Shown here in pieces: positions 54,982-62,108 of a stretch of DNA of 64,000 nucleotides. The position numbers and the translations under genes were made by a program. This stretch comes from Nitrosomonadaceae bacterium. Lineage in GTDB: Bacteria; Pseudomonadota; Gammaproteobacteria; Burkholderiales; Nitrosomonadaceae. Under the pieces are notes generated by a model that was not told the origin of the DNA, did not search any database, and saw only the letters and a program-made list of their open reading frames with translations. The DNA is taken from NCBI GenBank assembly GCA_030646695.1, contig JAUSLF010000022.1, positions 1 through 64,000 on the forward strand, written 5' to 3'. Positions within the stretch are counted from its first letter, which is position 1, and the number at the start of each line of letters is the position of its first letter.

Positions 54982-55449
54982 TTGAAGAAAATTTTTGCTA
55001 TGGCATTGTGCCTAATCGCCACGACTGTGACGGCGAGTGATATTGATGAACGTCGAGTCCTGTCCATCACCGAGATGCAACGAGACCACATCCTTACTGA
55101 AATGCGCGCGCTGCTCGCAGGAACACAGAATATTCTGTCTGCGCTTGCCAGGGACGACATGGCGGCGGTGGCTCGTCATGCACGCCCGCTGGGTACGGGC
55201 ATGGCACACAAGAGCGAAGATCACATGCAGGCGGTGCTGCCGCAGGAGTTCATGCAGCTGGGCATGTCGGTGCACAAGGATTTTGACCAGATAGCCGCTG
55301 ACGCAGAATCGTTGAAAAATTCCAAACACACGCTGAAGCAATTAAGCGAGTCGATGACCAAGTGTGTTGCCTGCCATGATGCTTATCAACTCCGCATTAC
55401 AGACCAGCCCGCAAAATTGCATACTCAACCCATGCGGCATAAACATTGA
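54982..55449 (+). CDS. Periplasmic haem protein with C-terminal CxxCH
   Basis: It is 155 residues from a TTG start at 54982, which has GGGAG seven bases upstream and gives the signal peptide LKKIFAMALCLIATTVTAS (first residue Met in the protein). A longer ATG frame from 54922 would bury this signal. The mature part is helical, and the single haem motif CVACHDAYQLR is near the C-terminus, as in cytochrome c' type four-helix bundles. Sequence identity to cytochrome c' is not obvious. It follows the rhodanese gene by 83 bases. Confidence 0.75.
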   Translation: MKKIFAMALCLIATTVTASDIDERRVLSITEMQRDHILTEMRALLAGTQNILSALARDDMAAVARHARPLGTGMAHKSEDHMQAVLPQEFMQLGMSVHKDFDQIAADAESLKNSKHTLKQLSESMTKCVACHDAYQLRITDQPAKLHTQPMRHKH

Positions 55450-55458
55450 GTTTGATAC

Positions 55459-55489
55459 TTGACCGGAAAACCATGGATGGGGTCTACTA
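55459..55489 (+). promoter_or_regulatory. Candidate promoter of the MCE transporter operon
   Basis: TTGACC (55459-55464) and TACTAG (55484-55489) are 19 bases apart, 70 bases before the operon start. The first 15 bases match the word at 54412-54426. The -10 match and spacing are weak. Confidence 0.35.
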
Positions 55490-55559
55490 GGGGAATCCAT
55501 CCGGGTTGTAACGTGCAGCGCAGATCTCTGTTTCAACAAACGGGGTTGCTTCCATCCTG

Positions 55560-56696
55560 ATGCCAGAGAATCAACCGAGTGATCCATCAATGCTGCTGCG
55601 CCGGGTAACCGGCGAGGATGGCACGCCGTGTTTGCTGCTTACTGGTAATTGCACTTTGGCTGGACTGGAGCAGCGGCTGCAGGCGTTATCCGATGAACTG
55701 GCCAGCTATGCCGCCGACCCGAGATTACATTGGGATTTGACCGGGATCGAGCAGATGGATGACGCCGGGGCGGTACTGTTGTGGCGGGCCTGGGGCGCAC
55801 GCCGCCCCGCGCGTTTGCTGCTGCGGCCTGAACAGGAGAGATTGTTTAGCCGCCTGGGGAAAACGCCACCGCTGCCTGCACCTCCCCCGCGTGATTTGTT
55901 GTGGCCGGTCACGAAGCTGGGCGGGGCGGTTTTTCTGCTGTGGGAGCATTTGACCGGCATCGTCATACTGGCGGGCCAATTGCTGCTGGACATGAAGTAT
56001 CTGGCCGCTCATCCTGCACGCATTCCCTGGCGTGAGATTTCTGCCAATCTGTTCCGTACCGGCGCGCAGGCGCTGGGTATTACCGCGCTGGTAGGGTTCC
56101 TCATCGGCGTCGTGCTGAGCTATCTTTCTTCCAAACAGCTGCAGATGTTTGGCGCGGACATTTTCATCATCAACATTCTGGGCATGAGCATCATCCGTGA
56201 ACTTGGTCCGATGCTGGCGGCAATCCTGGTGGCAGGACGTTCCGGCTCTTCCATGACTGCGCAACTGGGCGTGATGCGGGTAACCGAAGAACTGGATGCG
56301 CTGACTGTGATGGGCATCCCTCACAGCCTGCGGCTGGTGCTGCCAAAAGTCATTGGGCTTGGTATCGCAATGCCGCTGGTGGTGCTGTGGACCAGTGCGA
56401 TTGCGTTGTTGGGGGGCATGGTGGTCGCCGAACTGCAGTTAGGGCTGAGTTATCATTTTTTTCTCAACAAGCTGCCGGATGCGGTGCCGCTCGCCAATTT
56501 ATGGCTGGGGCTGGGTAAGGGCGTGGTGTGCGGCATGATAATCGCGCTCATTGCCTGCCATTTCGGTTTGCGGATCAAGTCCGACACCGAAAGCCTGGGG
56601 GCGGGTACTACCAGTTCAGTGGTGACCGCGATCACTGTTGTCATTATCATCGATGCAATTTTCGCCGTTATTTTCTCCGATGTGGGAATCAAGTAG
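55560..56696 (+). CDS. MlaE-like ABC permease with N-terminal STAS domain
   Basis: This 378-residue protein has a soluble STAS-like domain (residues ~1-110, DLTGIEQMDDAGAVLLWRAW) fused to an MlaE-type permease. The permease shows VGFLIGVVLSYLSSKQLQMF, GMSIIRELGPMLAAILVAGRSG and MRVTEELDALTVMG. It is the membrane part of an MCE phospholipid or hydrophobic-compound transporter. In the E. coli Mla system the STAS protein MlaB is a separate subunit that stabilises the complex; here it is fused. It is followed by the ATPase, the MCE protein and a lipoprotein. Confidence 0.92.
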   Translation: MPENQPSDPSMLLRRVTGEDGTPCLLLTGNCTLAGLEQRLQALSDELASYAADPRLHWDLTGIEQMDDAGAVLLWRAWGARRPARLLLRPEQERLFSRLGKTPPLPAPPPRDLLWPVTKLGGAVFLLWEHLTGIVILAGQLLLDMKYLAAHPARIPWREISANLFRTGAQALGITALVGFLIGVVLSYLSSKQLQMFGADIFIINILGMSIIRELGPMLAAILVAGRSGSSMTAQLGVMRVTEELDALTVMGIPHSLRLVLPKVIGLGIAMPLVVLWTSAIALLGGMVVAELQLGLSYHFFLNKLPDAVPLANLWLGLGKGVVCGMIIALIACHFGLRIKSDTESLGAGTTSSVVTAITVVIIIDAIFAVIFSDVGIK

Positions 56697-56708
56697 GGCC
56701 ATAATGTG

Positions 56709-57500
56709 ATGGCGAACGAAGCGAACGCAAACTGCATTATCGAGGTTGAAGGGCTGCATAGCCGTTTTGGCAACCATGTGGTGCACGAGGACATCAATCT
56801 GTGTGTGCATCGCGGCGAGGTGCTGGCGCTGGTAGGCAGTTCCGGCAGCGGCAAGACCGTGCTGCTGCGGCAGATGCTGGGTTTGGAAACGCCAGCACAA
56901 GGGATAGTGCGGGTTTTTGGTCAGCCCGTACATGATGCCGACCGCAATGAGCTGCAAGACATGCGCAACCGCTGTGGGGTTTTGTTTCAGAAGGGCGCCT
57001 TGTTCAGCGCACTGTCGGTGTTCGACAATATTGCGCTGCCAATGCGCGAGCTGCGCACGCTGGACGAGCGCATGATACGCGACCTGGTCATGCTTAAGCT
57101 CAAGATGGTGGAGATTGACGCGGAGCATGCGAACAAGATGCCCGCCGAGCTTTCCGGCGGAATGATCAAACGGATCGCGCTGGCACGCGCCATGGCACTG
57201 GATCCGGAGCTGCTGTTTCTGGACGAGCCGACTTCCGGGCTGGATCCGGTACTAAGCGAAGGCTTCGTCAAGCTGATTCAGGCATTGCGCACTGAATTGA
57301 CGCTGACCATCGTCATGGCGACACATGATCTGGATACGCTGGCGGCGCTGGCAGATCGCGTGGCAGTGTTGGCCGAGCAGCGCTTGTTGGCGCTGGGCAG
57401 TCTGGGGGAAGTAATCAGTATTAGCCATCCATTCATCACCAAATTTTTTCTCGGTGAGCGTGGTAAGAAGACGTTGGGAAATAATGGCTATATCTTATAA
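56709..57500 (+). CDS. MlaF-like ABC transporter ATP-binding protein
   Basis: It is 263 residues from the ATG at 56709; a GTG one codon earlier is also possible. Walker A is ALVGSSGSGKTVLLRQML, the Q-loop GVLFQKGALFSALSVFDN, the ABC signature ELSGGMIKRIALARAM, and Walker B LLFLDEPTSGLDP. It energises the MlaE-like permease encoded 12 bases upstream. GALFSALSVFDNI is characteristic of the Mla/Mce ATPase subfamily. Confidence 0.94.
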   Translation: MANEANANCIIEVEGLHSRFGNHVVHEDINLCVHRGEVLALVGSSGSGKTVLLRQMLGLETPAQGIVRVFGQPVHDADRNELQDMRNRCGVLFQKGALFSALSVFDNIALPMRELRTLDERMIRDLVMLKLKMVEIDAEHANKMPAELSGGMIKRIALARAMALDPELLFLDEPTSGLDPVLSEGFVKLIQALRTELTLTIVMATHDLDTLAALADRVAVLAEQRLLALGSLGEVISISHPFITKFFLGERGKKTLGNNGYIL

Positions 57501-57509
57501 GGAGGTATC

Positions 57510-58421
57510 ATGGAAAATCGTGCCCATGCCCTTGCAGCCGGTCTATTCGTAATACTTCTGAGTATGGCAGTGGCTGCGGTCGCCGTTTGGTTCGGCGGTG
57601 AAACCGTGGTGCGTGACAGATACTTGCTGGTGTCGGAAGTTCCGGTAACGGGACTGAATCCGCAAGCGGCGGTCCGTTACCGTGGCGTGAGCGTCGGCAA
57701 AGTGGAGGATATCCGCCTGGATCCGGAAAATACGCACCTTATTTTCGTCCGCGTTGCCGTGGATCGAAATATACCGCTGACCAAAAACACTTACGCACAG
57801 TTGGGTTATCAAGGTTTGACGGGCCTTGCATTCATACAATTGAATGATGATGGCAAACATGTTGAGCGCATGCAGACTGATCCGGACAATCCCGCGCGCA
57901 TTCCGCTGCGTCCTTCCGCATTGGATAACATAGCCGATGCCGGGCAACACCTGCTGAGCAATGCAAATGAACTGTCAGGGCGTCTGAATACATTGTTGGG
58001 TGAGCAGAATCAGGTGCACATCTCGCACATTCTGAAAAACGTGGAGGCGGCAAGCGGCCGTTTCGATAGCATTACCGATCAATTGGAGCCGGGACTCAAG
58101 GCTTTGCCAGAATTGACCGCTGAGGCCAGCGTCACGCTGAAACGCACCAACCAGTTGATGACAGATCTCAACCAGATTGTGGTAAAAATAAACCAGCAGG
58201 GAGGGATAGTTGACAGCTTGTCCGACACTGCCGAAGAGCTCGCAGACACCCTGCCTAAACTGCGTGATGCAAGCCATGGCATTGCGCGCAGCACTCGCGG
58301 CATGGATCGCGTTCTGCTGCAACTGGAAGAACAGCCTCGCAGCCTGCTGTTTGGCAGACCGCCACCGCTGCCAGGACCAGGAGAAGATGGTTTTATACCG
58401 CCACAGGGTCTATCCAAATGA
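57510..58421 (+). CDS. MlaD-like MCE-domain protein
   Basis: This 303-residue protein has an N-terminal membrane anchor (FVILLSMAVAAVAVWFG) and one MCE domain (VSEVPVTGLNPQAAVRYRGV, then GKVEDIRLDP). A long helical tail follows, with a repeated Leu/Asn pattern as in PqiB- or Mce-type needles. It carries substrates between the inner-membrane permease and the outer membrane. AAGGAGG stands six bases before the ATG. The last four bases overlap the start of the lipoprotein gene. Confidence 0.93.
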   Translation: MENRAHALAAGLFVILLSMAVAAVAVWFGGETVVRDRYLLVSEVPVTGLNPQAAVRYRGVSVGKVEDIRLDPENTHLIFVRVAVDRNIPLTKNTYAQLGYQGLTGLAFIQLNDDGKHVERMQTDPDNPARIPLRPSALDNIADAGQHLLSNANELSGRLNTLLGEQNQVHISHILKNVEAASGRFDSITDQLEPGLKALPELTAEASVTLKRTNQLMTDLNQIVVKINQQGGIVDSLSDTAEELADTLPKLRDASHGIARSTRGMDRVLLQLEEQPRSLLFGRPPPLPGPGEDGFIPPQGLSK

Positions 58422-59062
58422 AAAAAATTATTTTAATTGCAATGATGCTGCTCACAGGCTGCGCCATCACGCCCCAAGCCCGAATAGCGCCAACGGTGTA
58501 TGACTTTGGTTTGCAACCGCCAGCAGATGTCCCCGCTGCTTCTGCCCTGTCCGGCCAGCCGCAACTGATGGCAAGCTTGCTGGTAGCGGAGGCAACAGCA
58601 CCCGCCTGGCTGGATAGCCAGGCGATTCAGTATCGTCTGGCATATCACGATCCCGCGCAAGCGCATGGTTACGCCAACAGCCGCTGGGCTGCCGCACCTG
58701 CAGCATTGCTCACCCAGCGCATCAGGAGCCGTATCGCCGCCGTTATCAACAACGGAGTAGTGAGTGCCGGTGATGGCGTGCGGGCGGACTATGTATTGCG
58801 CCTTGGACTGGAAGAATTTTCCCAGGTATTTGATACGGTCGAGCAAAGCCGTGTGGTAGTCAGATTGCGCGCCAGTCTGGTCGAGCGCGGGACTCGCCGG
58901 TTGCTGGCTCAGCGCAGCTTCAGCGTGGAACAGGCGGCTCCCACGGCCAATGCCACAGGTGCGGTCTATGCCTTGACCGAAGCGGGTGACAGGCTGACCG
59001 GAGACTTGATCGACTGGCTCGCCGCAAAGCTGGCAGAAGAAGGGAAGAAAGCAGCAAAGTGA
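58418..59062 (+). CDS. ABC-type transport auxiliary lipoprotein (PqiC-like)
   Basis: This 214-residue protein has a lipoprotein signal (MKKIILIAMMLLTGC) and the domain of the PqiC/YmbA family: YDFGLQPPAD, WLDSQAIQYRLAYHDPAQAH and YANSRWAAAPAALL. Such lipoproteins complete MCE transport systems at the outer membrane. The start overlaps the mlaD-like gene in an ATGA arrangement. The four-gene set is thus complete: permease, ATPase, MCE protein and lipoprotein. Confidence 0.88.
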   Translation: MKKIILIAMMLLTGCAITPQARIAPTVYDFGLQPPADVPAASALSGQPQLMASLLVAEATAPAWLDSQAIQYRLAYHDPAQAHGYANSRWAAAPAALLTQRIRSRIAAVINNGVVSAGDGVRADYVLRLGLEEFSQVFDTVEQSRVVVRLRASLVERGTRRLLAQRSFSVEQAAPTANATGAVYALTEAGDRLTGDLIDWLAAKLAEEGKKAAK

Positions 59063-59108
59063 GATTGAGTTGGGGGATAGTCTCCCATTTTTAACAGGAG
59101 CCAGAAAT

Positions 59109-59672
59109 ATGGAACGAGTAAAAATTGGGTTGTGCAGCCTTGTAATTACCCTCATTCTGGGTGGTTGTGCCACCACGGGTGGTGCAACCCCGGAAGGGAA
59201 ACGTCAGGCTATTCTCTCTATGAAAAACGAGACACTGTCGGCGCTTTATAAAGTTCGCCCTGGGGCGAGAGCCCAGATTGCAGCGGCACCCGGTTATGCA
59301 GTCTTCAGCAACGCCAATGTCAATGTAATTTTTGCCAGCTTCGGCGGCGGTTATGGGGTTGTTAGCGGCAACAAAACTAAGTCCGTTTTCATGAAAATGG
59401 GAGAGCTTGGTATCGGCTTAGGACTGGGTGTTAAGGATTTCCGCGCTGTATTTATTTTTCATGATCAGGCGACCCTGACAAAGTTTGTCGACAGCGGCTG
59501 GGAATTCGGCGCACATGCCGATGCAGCGGCTAAGGCCAGCGACAAAGGTGCGGCTGTAGGCGGCGAGATTCTCCTCAGCGGCATAACAATTTATCAATTA
59601 ACGGAAAGCGGGCTTGCGCTTCAGGCCACGGTTAAAGGGACCAAGTACTGGAAAGATGACGAGCTGAATTGA
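59109..59672 (+). CDS. SYLF/YSC84-type lipid-binding lipoprotein
   Basis: It is 187 residues from the ATG at 59109 (ACAGGAG upstream), which yields a lipoprotein signal MERVKIGLCSLVITLILGGC. The SYLF domain shows APGYAVFSNANVNVIF, GGYGVVSGNKT and LGVKDFRAVFIFHD. The family binds phosphoinositides in yeast and is probably lipid-associated in bacteria. It is 46 bases behind the MCE lipoprotein gene and fits a lipid-handling role. A longer frame from 59070 is not supported. Confidence 0.88.
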   Translation: MERVKIGLCSLVITLILGGCATTGGATPEGKRQAILSMKNETLSALYKVRPGARAQIAAAPGYAVFSNANVNVIFASFGGGYGVVSGNKTKSVFMKMGELGIGLGLGVKDFRAVFIFHDQATLTKFVDSGWEFGAHADAAAKASDKGAAVGGEILLSGITIYQLTESGLALQATVKGTKYWKDDELN

Positions 59673-59867
59673 GCGGCGCGCGTACATTTAGCCTGACGCA
59701 ATAGAGGGAAGTGTTGCCGCATTGCAGTCAGATCTGAGATCTGTTTCCACATCTTAGACAATATTCCGTATTGAACAGATCTAGCGAGTAAAGAAGTGAA
59801 AACCTCCCGCCTGAATGGTGGGGTATCCGGTACCATAGCTACTGCTGCCGTGAGCAGCAGGTACTTT

Positions 59868-59931
59868 GCCGAGAGGCAAATTATCTTGCAACACGAAACC
59901 ATTTTTCAGTTACAATAATTTACCTCTCGGC
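59868..59931. promoter_or_regulatory. Promoter and 17-bp inverted repeat of the hicAB operon
   Basis: The arms GCCGAGAGGCAAATTAT (59868-59884) and ATAATTTACCTCTCGGC (59915-59931) match at 16 of 17 positions. TTGCAA (59886-59891) and TACAAT (59911-59916), 19 bases apart, form a candidate promoter lying between or within the arms. hicA starts at 59940. This is a good candidate operator for autoregulation by HicB. The rest of the gap 59673-59939 shows no supported gene. Confidence 0.7.
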
Positions 59932-59939
59932 TAATCTGA

Positions 59940-60194
59940 ATGGCGAAGCATCACAAAGCTCTGGAGAAGTTGTGTGCGAAACCACCACCCGCTGACCTTA
60001 AATGGGGCGAGCTGAAAAGTATTTTGGAGGGTTTGGGCTACACCCTACTTAAGGGCAAGGGATCGCGTAGGAAATTCTTTCATCATGCCAAGAACGCACT
60101 AATTATCTGCCATCAGCCACATCCATCGCCAGACGTGGACAAGGGTTGCATCGCCAATGTGGTTGACCATCTGAGAACTTACGGATTTATATAG
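59940..60194 (+). CDS. hicA: HicA-type toxin (mRNA interferase)
   Basis: This 84-residue protein has the HicA dsRBD-like fold pattern: WGELKSILEGLGYTLLKGKG, then SRRKFFHHAKNALIICHQPH, and ending VDHLRTYGF. In most HicA proteins the catalytic His lies in a GSHxxF turn. Here the corresponding site is GSRRKFFHH, which is a known variant subfamily, so activity may rely on a neighbouring residue or be altered. It is the first gene of the operon, with its own promoter and operator, and HicB follows 10 bases later. Confidence 0.86.
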   Translation: MAKHHKALEKLCAKPPPADLKWGELKSILEGLGYTLLKGKGSRRKFFHHAKNALIICHQPHPSPDVDKGCIANVVDHLRTYGFI

Positions 60195-60204
60195 AGAGGG
60201 CAGC

Positions 60205-60645
60205 GTGGACATTCTCAAGTACAAGGACTACGAAGGTACGGCAGAGCTGGATATGGCTCGCCGGGTTTGTCGTGGGAAGATTCTGTTCATTGATGATTTA
60301 GTAACATACGAGGCTGAGTCGCCAGCAGAGCTGCAGAGAGAGTTTGAGGCGGCAGTTGATGATTACATTGATACTTGCGCCTCTCTTGGTAGAGAGCCAC
60401 AGAAGCCATTGAAGGGGCAATTCAACGTCCGCATTCCGCCTACCTTGCACAAGGGGGCCGTACTGCGTGCCTTGGCTGATGGTGTTTCTCTCAACGACGT
60501 GGTTGTGCGCGCCGTGGATGCTTTTGTCAATGTCCGGGCGGATATTAACCACAACGTCCGGGTGAGGCTCGACGTTCCTGAATGGAACTCGTATATGTCG
60601 AGTGGGCTAGCACAACCAAAGTGGGAGGCTGTCCATGTCCATTAA
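60205..60645 (+). CDS. hicB: HicB-type antitoxin
   Basis: This 146-residue protein has an N-terminal HicB domain (YKDYEGTAELDMARRVCRGK, FEAAVDDYIDTC) and a C-terminal ribbon-helix-helix segment (FNVRIPPTLHKGAVLRALAD, then GVSLNDVVVRAVDAFV). It should neutralise HicA and bind the operator at 59868-59931. GAGAGGGCAG stands just before the GTG/ATG start region. Its end overlaps the next gene by 11 bases, which suggests that the three genes form one operon. Confidence 0.88.
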   Translation: MDILKYKDYEGTAELDMARRVCRGKILFIDDLVTYEAESPAELQREFEAAVDDYIDTCASLGREPQKPLKGQFNVRIPPTLHKGAVLRALADGVSLNDVVVRAVDAFVNVRADINHNVRVRLDVPEWNSYMSSGLAQPKWEAVHVH

Positions 60646-60964
60646 TGACATCAATGCAGTTCAGCCACCAGCGCTTGCTGATGAGCCCCTATCCACTCGT
60701 GATCTTGCGGCGGTACTGGTCAAGCACTATGGGCTTCACGAAGGGCGCTACACCCTGTCGGTTGAGTTCCAGATTGGCGTGGGGCCTGTTGGCCCCGAAC
60801 TTGACGCATTACTTCCAGGAGTAATGATTGGCGTTTCCAGAATTGGACTGAGACCTTCAGAAACCGATGCTCCCGCAGTCGTGGATGCGGCAATCGTTAA
60901 TCCTGCAAAGAAGCCGCATATAAAGGTAGCAGCGAAGCCGCGTATTACCGTAAAGGCGGACTGA
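60635..60964 (+). CDS. Hypothetical third gene of the hicAB operon
   Basis: This 109-residue protein has no signal peptide or membrane segment. The N-terminal part is acidic; LAAVLVKHYGLHEGRYTLSV and FQIGVGPVGPELDALLPGVM form a compact central block; the C-terminal tail is basic (KKPHIKVAAKPRITVK). I do not recognise a named family. It overlaps hicB by 11 bases, so it should be co-expressed with the toxin-antitoxin pair. It might be a chaperone or accessory antitoxin, but this is only inferred from position. Confidence 0.6.
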   Translation: MSINDINAVQPPALADEPLSTRDLAAVLVKHYGLHEGRYTLSVEFQIGVGPVGPELDALLPGVMIGVSRIGLRPSETDAPAVVDAAIVNPAKKPHIKVAAKPRITVKAD

Positions 60965-61070
60965 ACTGCTCACCATCAGCTTGCTGGGTGACCTTAAGGC
61001 CTATGCCCCTTGTAAAGCTACCTTCTCCGGGCATAATCACCACGCTATTCCCGCAACATGCGCAACATGG

Positions 61071-61168
61071 GAAAAGGGGATGCAGCCATTTACCATGCTA
61101 GACTTTCTGCATGCCTCGTCTCACCCGCACTGGCTTGATGTGTGAATAAGGGTTGCATCCCCTTTTTC
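61071..61168. repeat. Long-range inverted repeat, possible structured RNA
   Basis: Arms GAAAAGGGGATGCAGCC (61071-61087) and GGTTGCATCCCCTTTTTC (61151-61168) pair over about 16 positions with one wobble and one extra base, enclosing a 63-base loop. On the plus strand the second arm ends in a T-run, like a terminator. It lies over a possible minus-strand small ORF. Neighbouring bases of the gap 60965-61377 show no other gene. Confidence 0.5.
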
Positions 61169-61256
61169 TATTCTCGGCGGTGACCGGCGCTTGCGAAGCC
61201 GCCTGCGTGTTGAGCTGACAGAGTGCGCGTGCTGCGGCGAGCAGATCGAGTTTCAT
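61098..61256 (-). CDS. Possible 52-residue small protein, Ash/Icd-like end
   Basis: The ATG at 61256 has CGGAG about eight bases upstream. The protein starts MKLDLLAAARALCQLNTQ and ends KRGCNPYSHIKPVRVRRG plus MQKV. From memory, a GCNP...VRRG block also occurs in phage Ash and Icd-like proteins, encoded over the c4-type antisense RNA region. This suggests a relic of a phage immunity locus. It is short and could also be an RNA-only element. Confidence 0.35.
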   Translation of the reverse strand: MKLDLLAAARALCQLNTQAASQAPVTAENRKRGCNPYSHIKPVRVRRGMQKV

Positions 61257-61323
61257 CGTGTGGGCTCCGTAGTGCAGAAAAAAGCGGCGGCATTGCCGTC
61301 GTGATATTGCACATGTAGAAAAT

Positions 61324-61346
61324 AATTTGAACCTGGCCCCTTAATT
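61324..61346 (-). repeat. Dispersed repeat copy C
   Basis: On the minus strand it reads AATTAAGGGGCCAGGTTC and AAATT, 23 bases. It agrees with copy B (39993-40015) in the first 15 positions except one and in the closing AATT. It lies 31 bases before the orphan gene at 61378. Confidence 0.6.
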
Positions 61347-61377
61347 CCGACTCGGAAAGGACCTGGCGAAGGAATTA

Positions 61378-61980
61378 ATGAATGAAGCAATTCCGATAGG
61401 TTTATTAGCTTCCAGATATTTCAACGAAAGTGCAGATGTGTCGATAGCACTGAAGATTGGAAATCAAAATTTCGACGCAATAGTTTCAGATAACAGGAAA
61501 GAGAAATCTCCAATATCGTATATTGAGGTTACGATGGCGCATGAGGGCGAAGATGAGTACTTGAGAATGCGCTATTTGCACGAAACAGAAGAGGTCTCTG
61601 GCCTAGGAAAAGTTACGAAACATGGTACAAAAAGGACAGGGTTGAGCATTGAAGTGCAGAGCGAGATGGTATCTCAAGCAGAAGTTATCGAACGAGAATC
61701 AAAGCTGTTATCCGATGCAATTGAACGGAAGTTGGCCAAATCCTATCCGAAAAATACTCTTCTTCTTATCGCTTTCGATGATGTAATGGCCTTTGATCGT
61801 AAGGACAACATCCAGCGCATGGAAGTCATTCTCGAACAGTACCTACCTAGGCTCACAGCTTTTCGCTGCGTCGTGATTATCGGTCTTCACAAGGGTCTTC
61901 ATATTGTAAGGTACGTCGACAATGAGCGGTCTAACCTGGAGCTCAACCCGGACCCGGCCGCTTGCGGCCTAGTCGGTTAG
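61378..61980 (+). CDS. Hypothetical protein next to a dispersed repeat
   Basis: This 200-residue protein has no signal peptide or membrane segment and belongs to no family I recognise. The N-terminal half is beta-like (SADVSIALKIGNQNFDAIVS, YIEVTMAHEGEDEY); the C-terminal half alternates (NTLLLIAFDDVMAFD, FRCVVIIGLHKG), which could be an alpha/beta fold, possibly nuclease-like, but no catalytic set stands out. AAGGA is four bases before the ATG. Its codon use is AT-richer than in the neighbours. The start lies just behind repeat copy C, so the 5' end may be altered by the insertion. Confidence 0.6.
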   Translation: MNEAIPIGLLASRYFNESADVSIALKIGNQNFDAIVSDNRKEKSPISYIEVTMAHEGEDEYLRMRYLHETEEVSGLGKVTKHGTKRTGLSIEVQSEMVSQAEVIERESKLLSDAIERKLAKSYPKNTLLLIAFDDVMAFDRKDNIQRMEVILEQYLPRLTAFRCVVIIGLHKGLHIVRYVDNERSNLELNPDPAACGLVG

Positions 61981-62108
61981 CTCCCATCGTTATCAGGCAG
62001 GGGCAACGAAGGGATCTCGGTCTGGCACCTGCATTTGATGTAATTACAGAGCGCCAGAGTAGCTTCTCTGCACGATGTTTTTAGTAGGTTTCTGGAAAGG
62101 TAGTCTGA

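Noticed and set aside
59842-59861. Terminator hairpin CTGCTGC/GCAGCAG downstream of the SYLF gene
   Set aside because: The stem is real but no T-run follows and it lies 170 bases behind the stop codon.
61071-61168. Integron attC site
   Set aside because: The long stem lacks the paired R and L boxes and the GTTRRRY core of attC; no integron integrase or cassette array is present.
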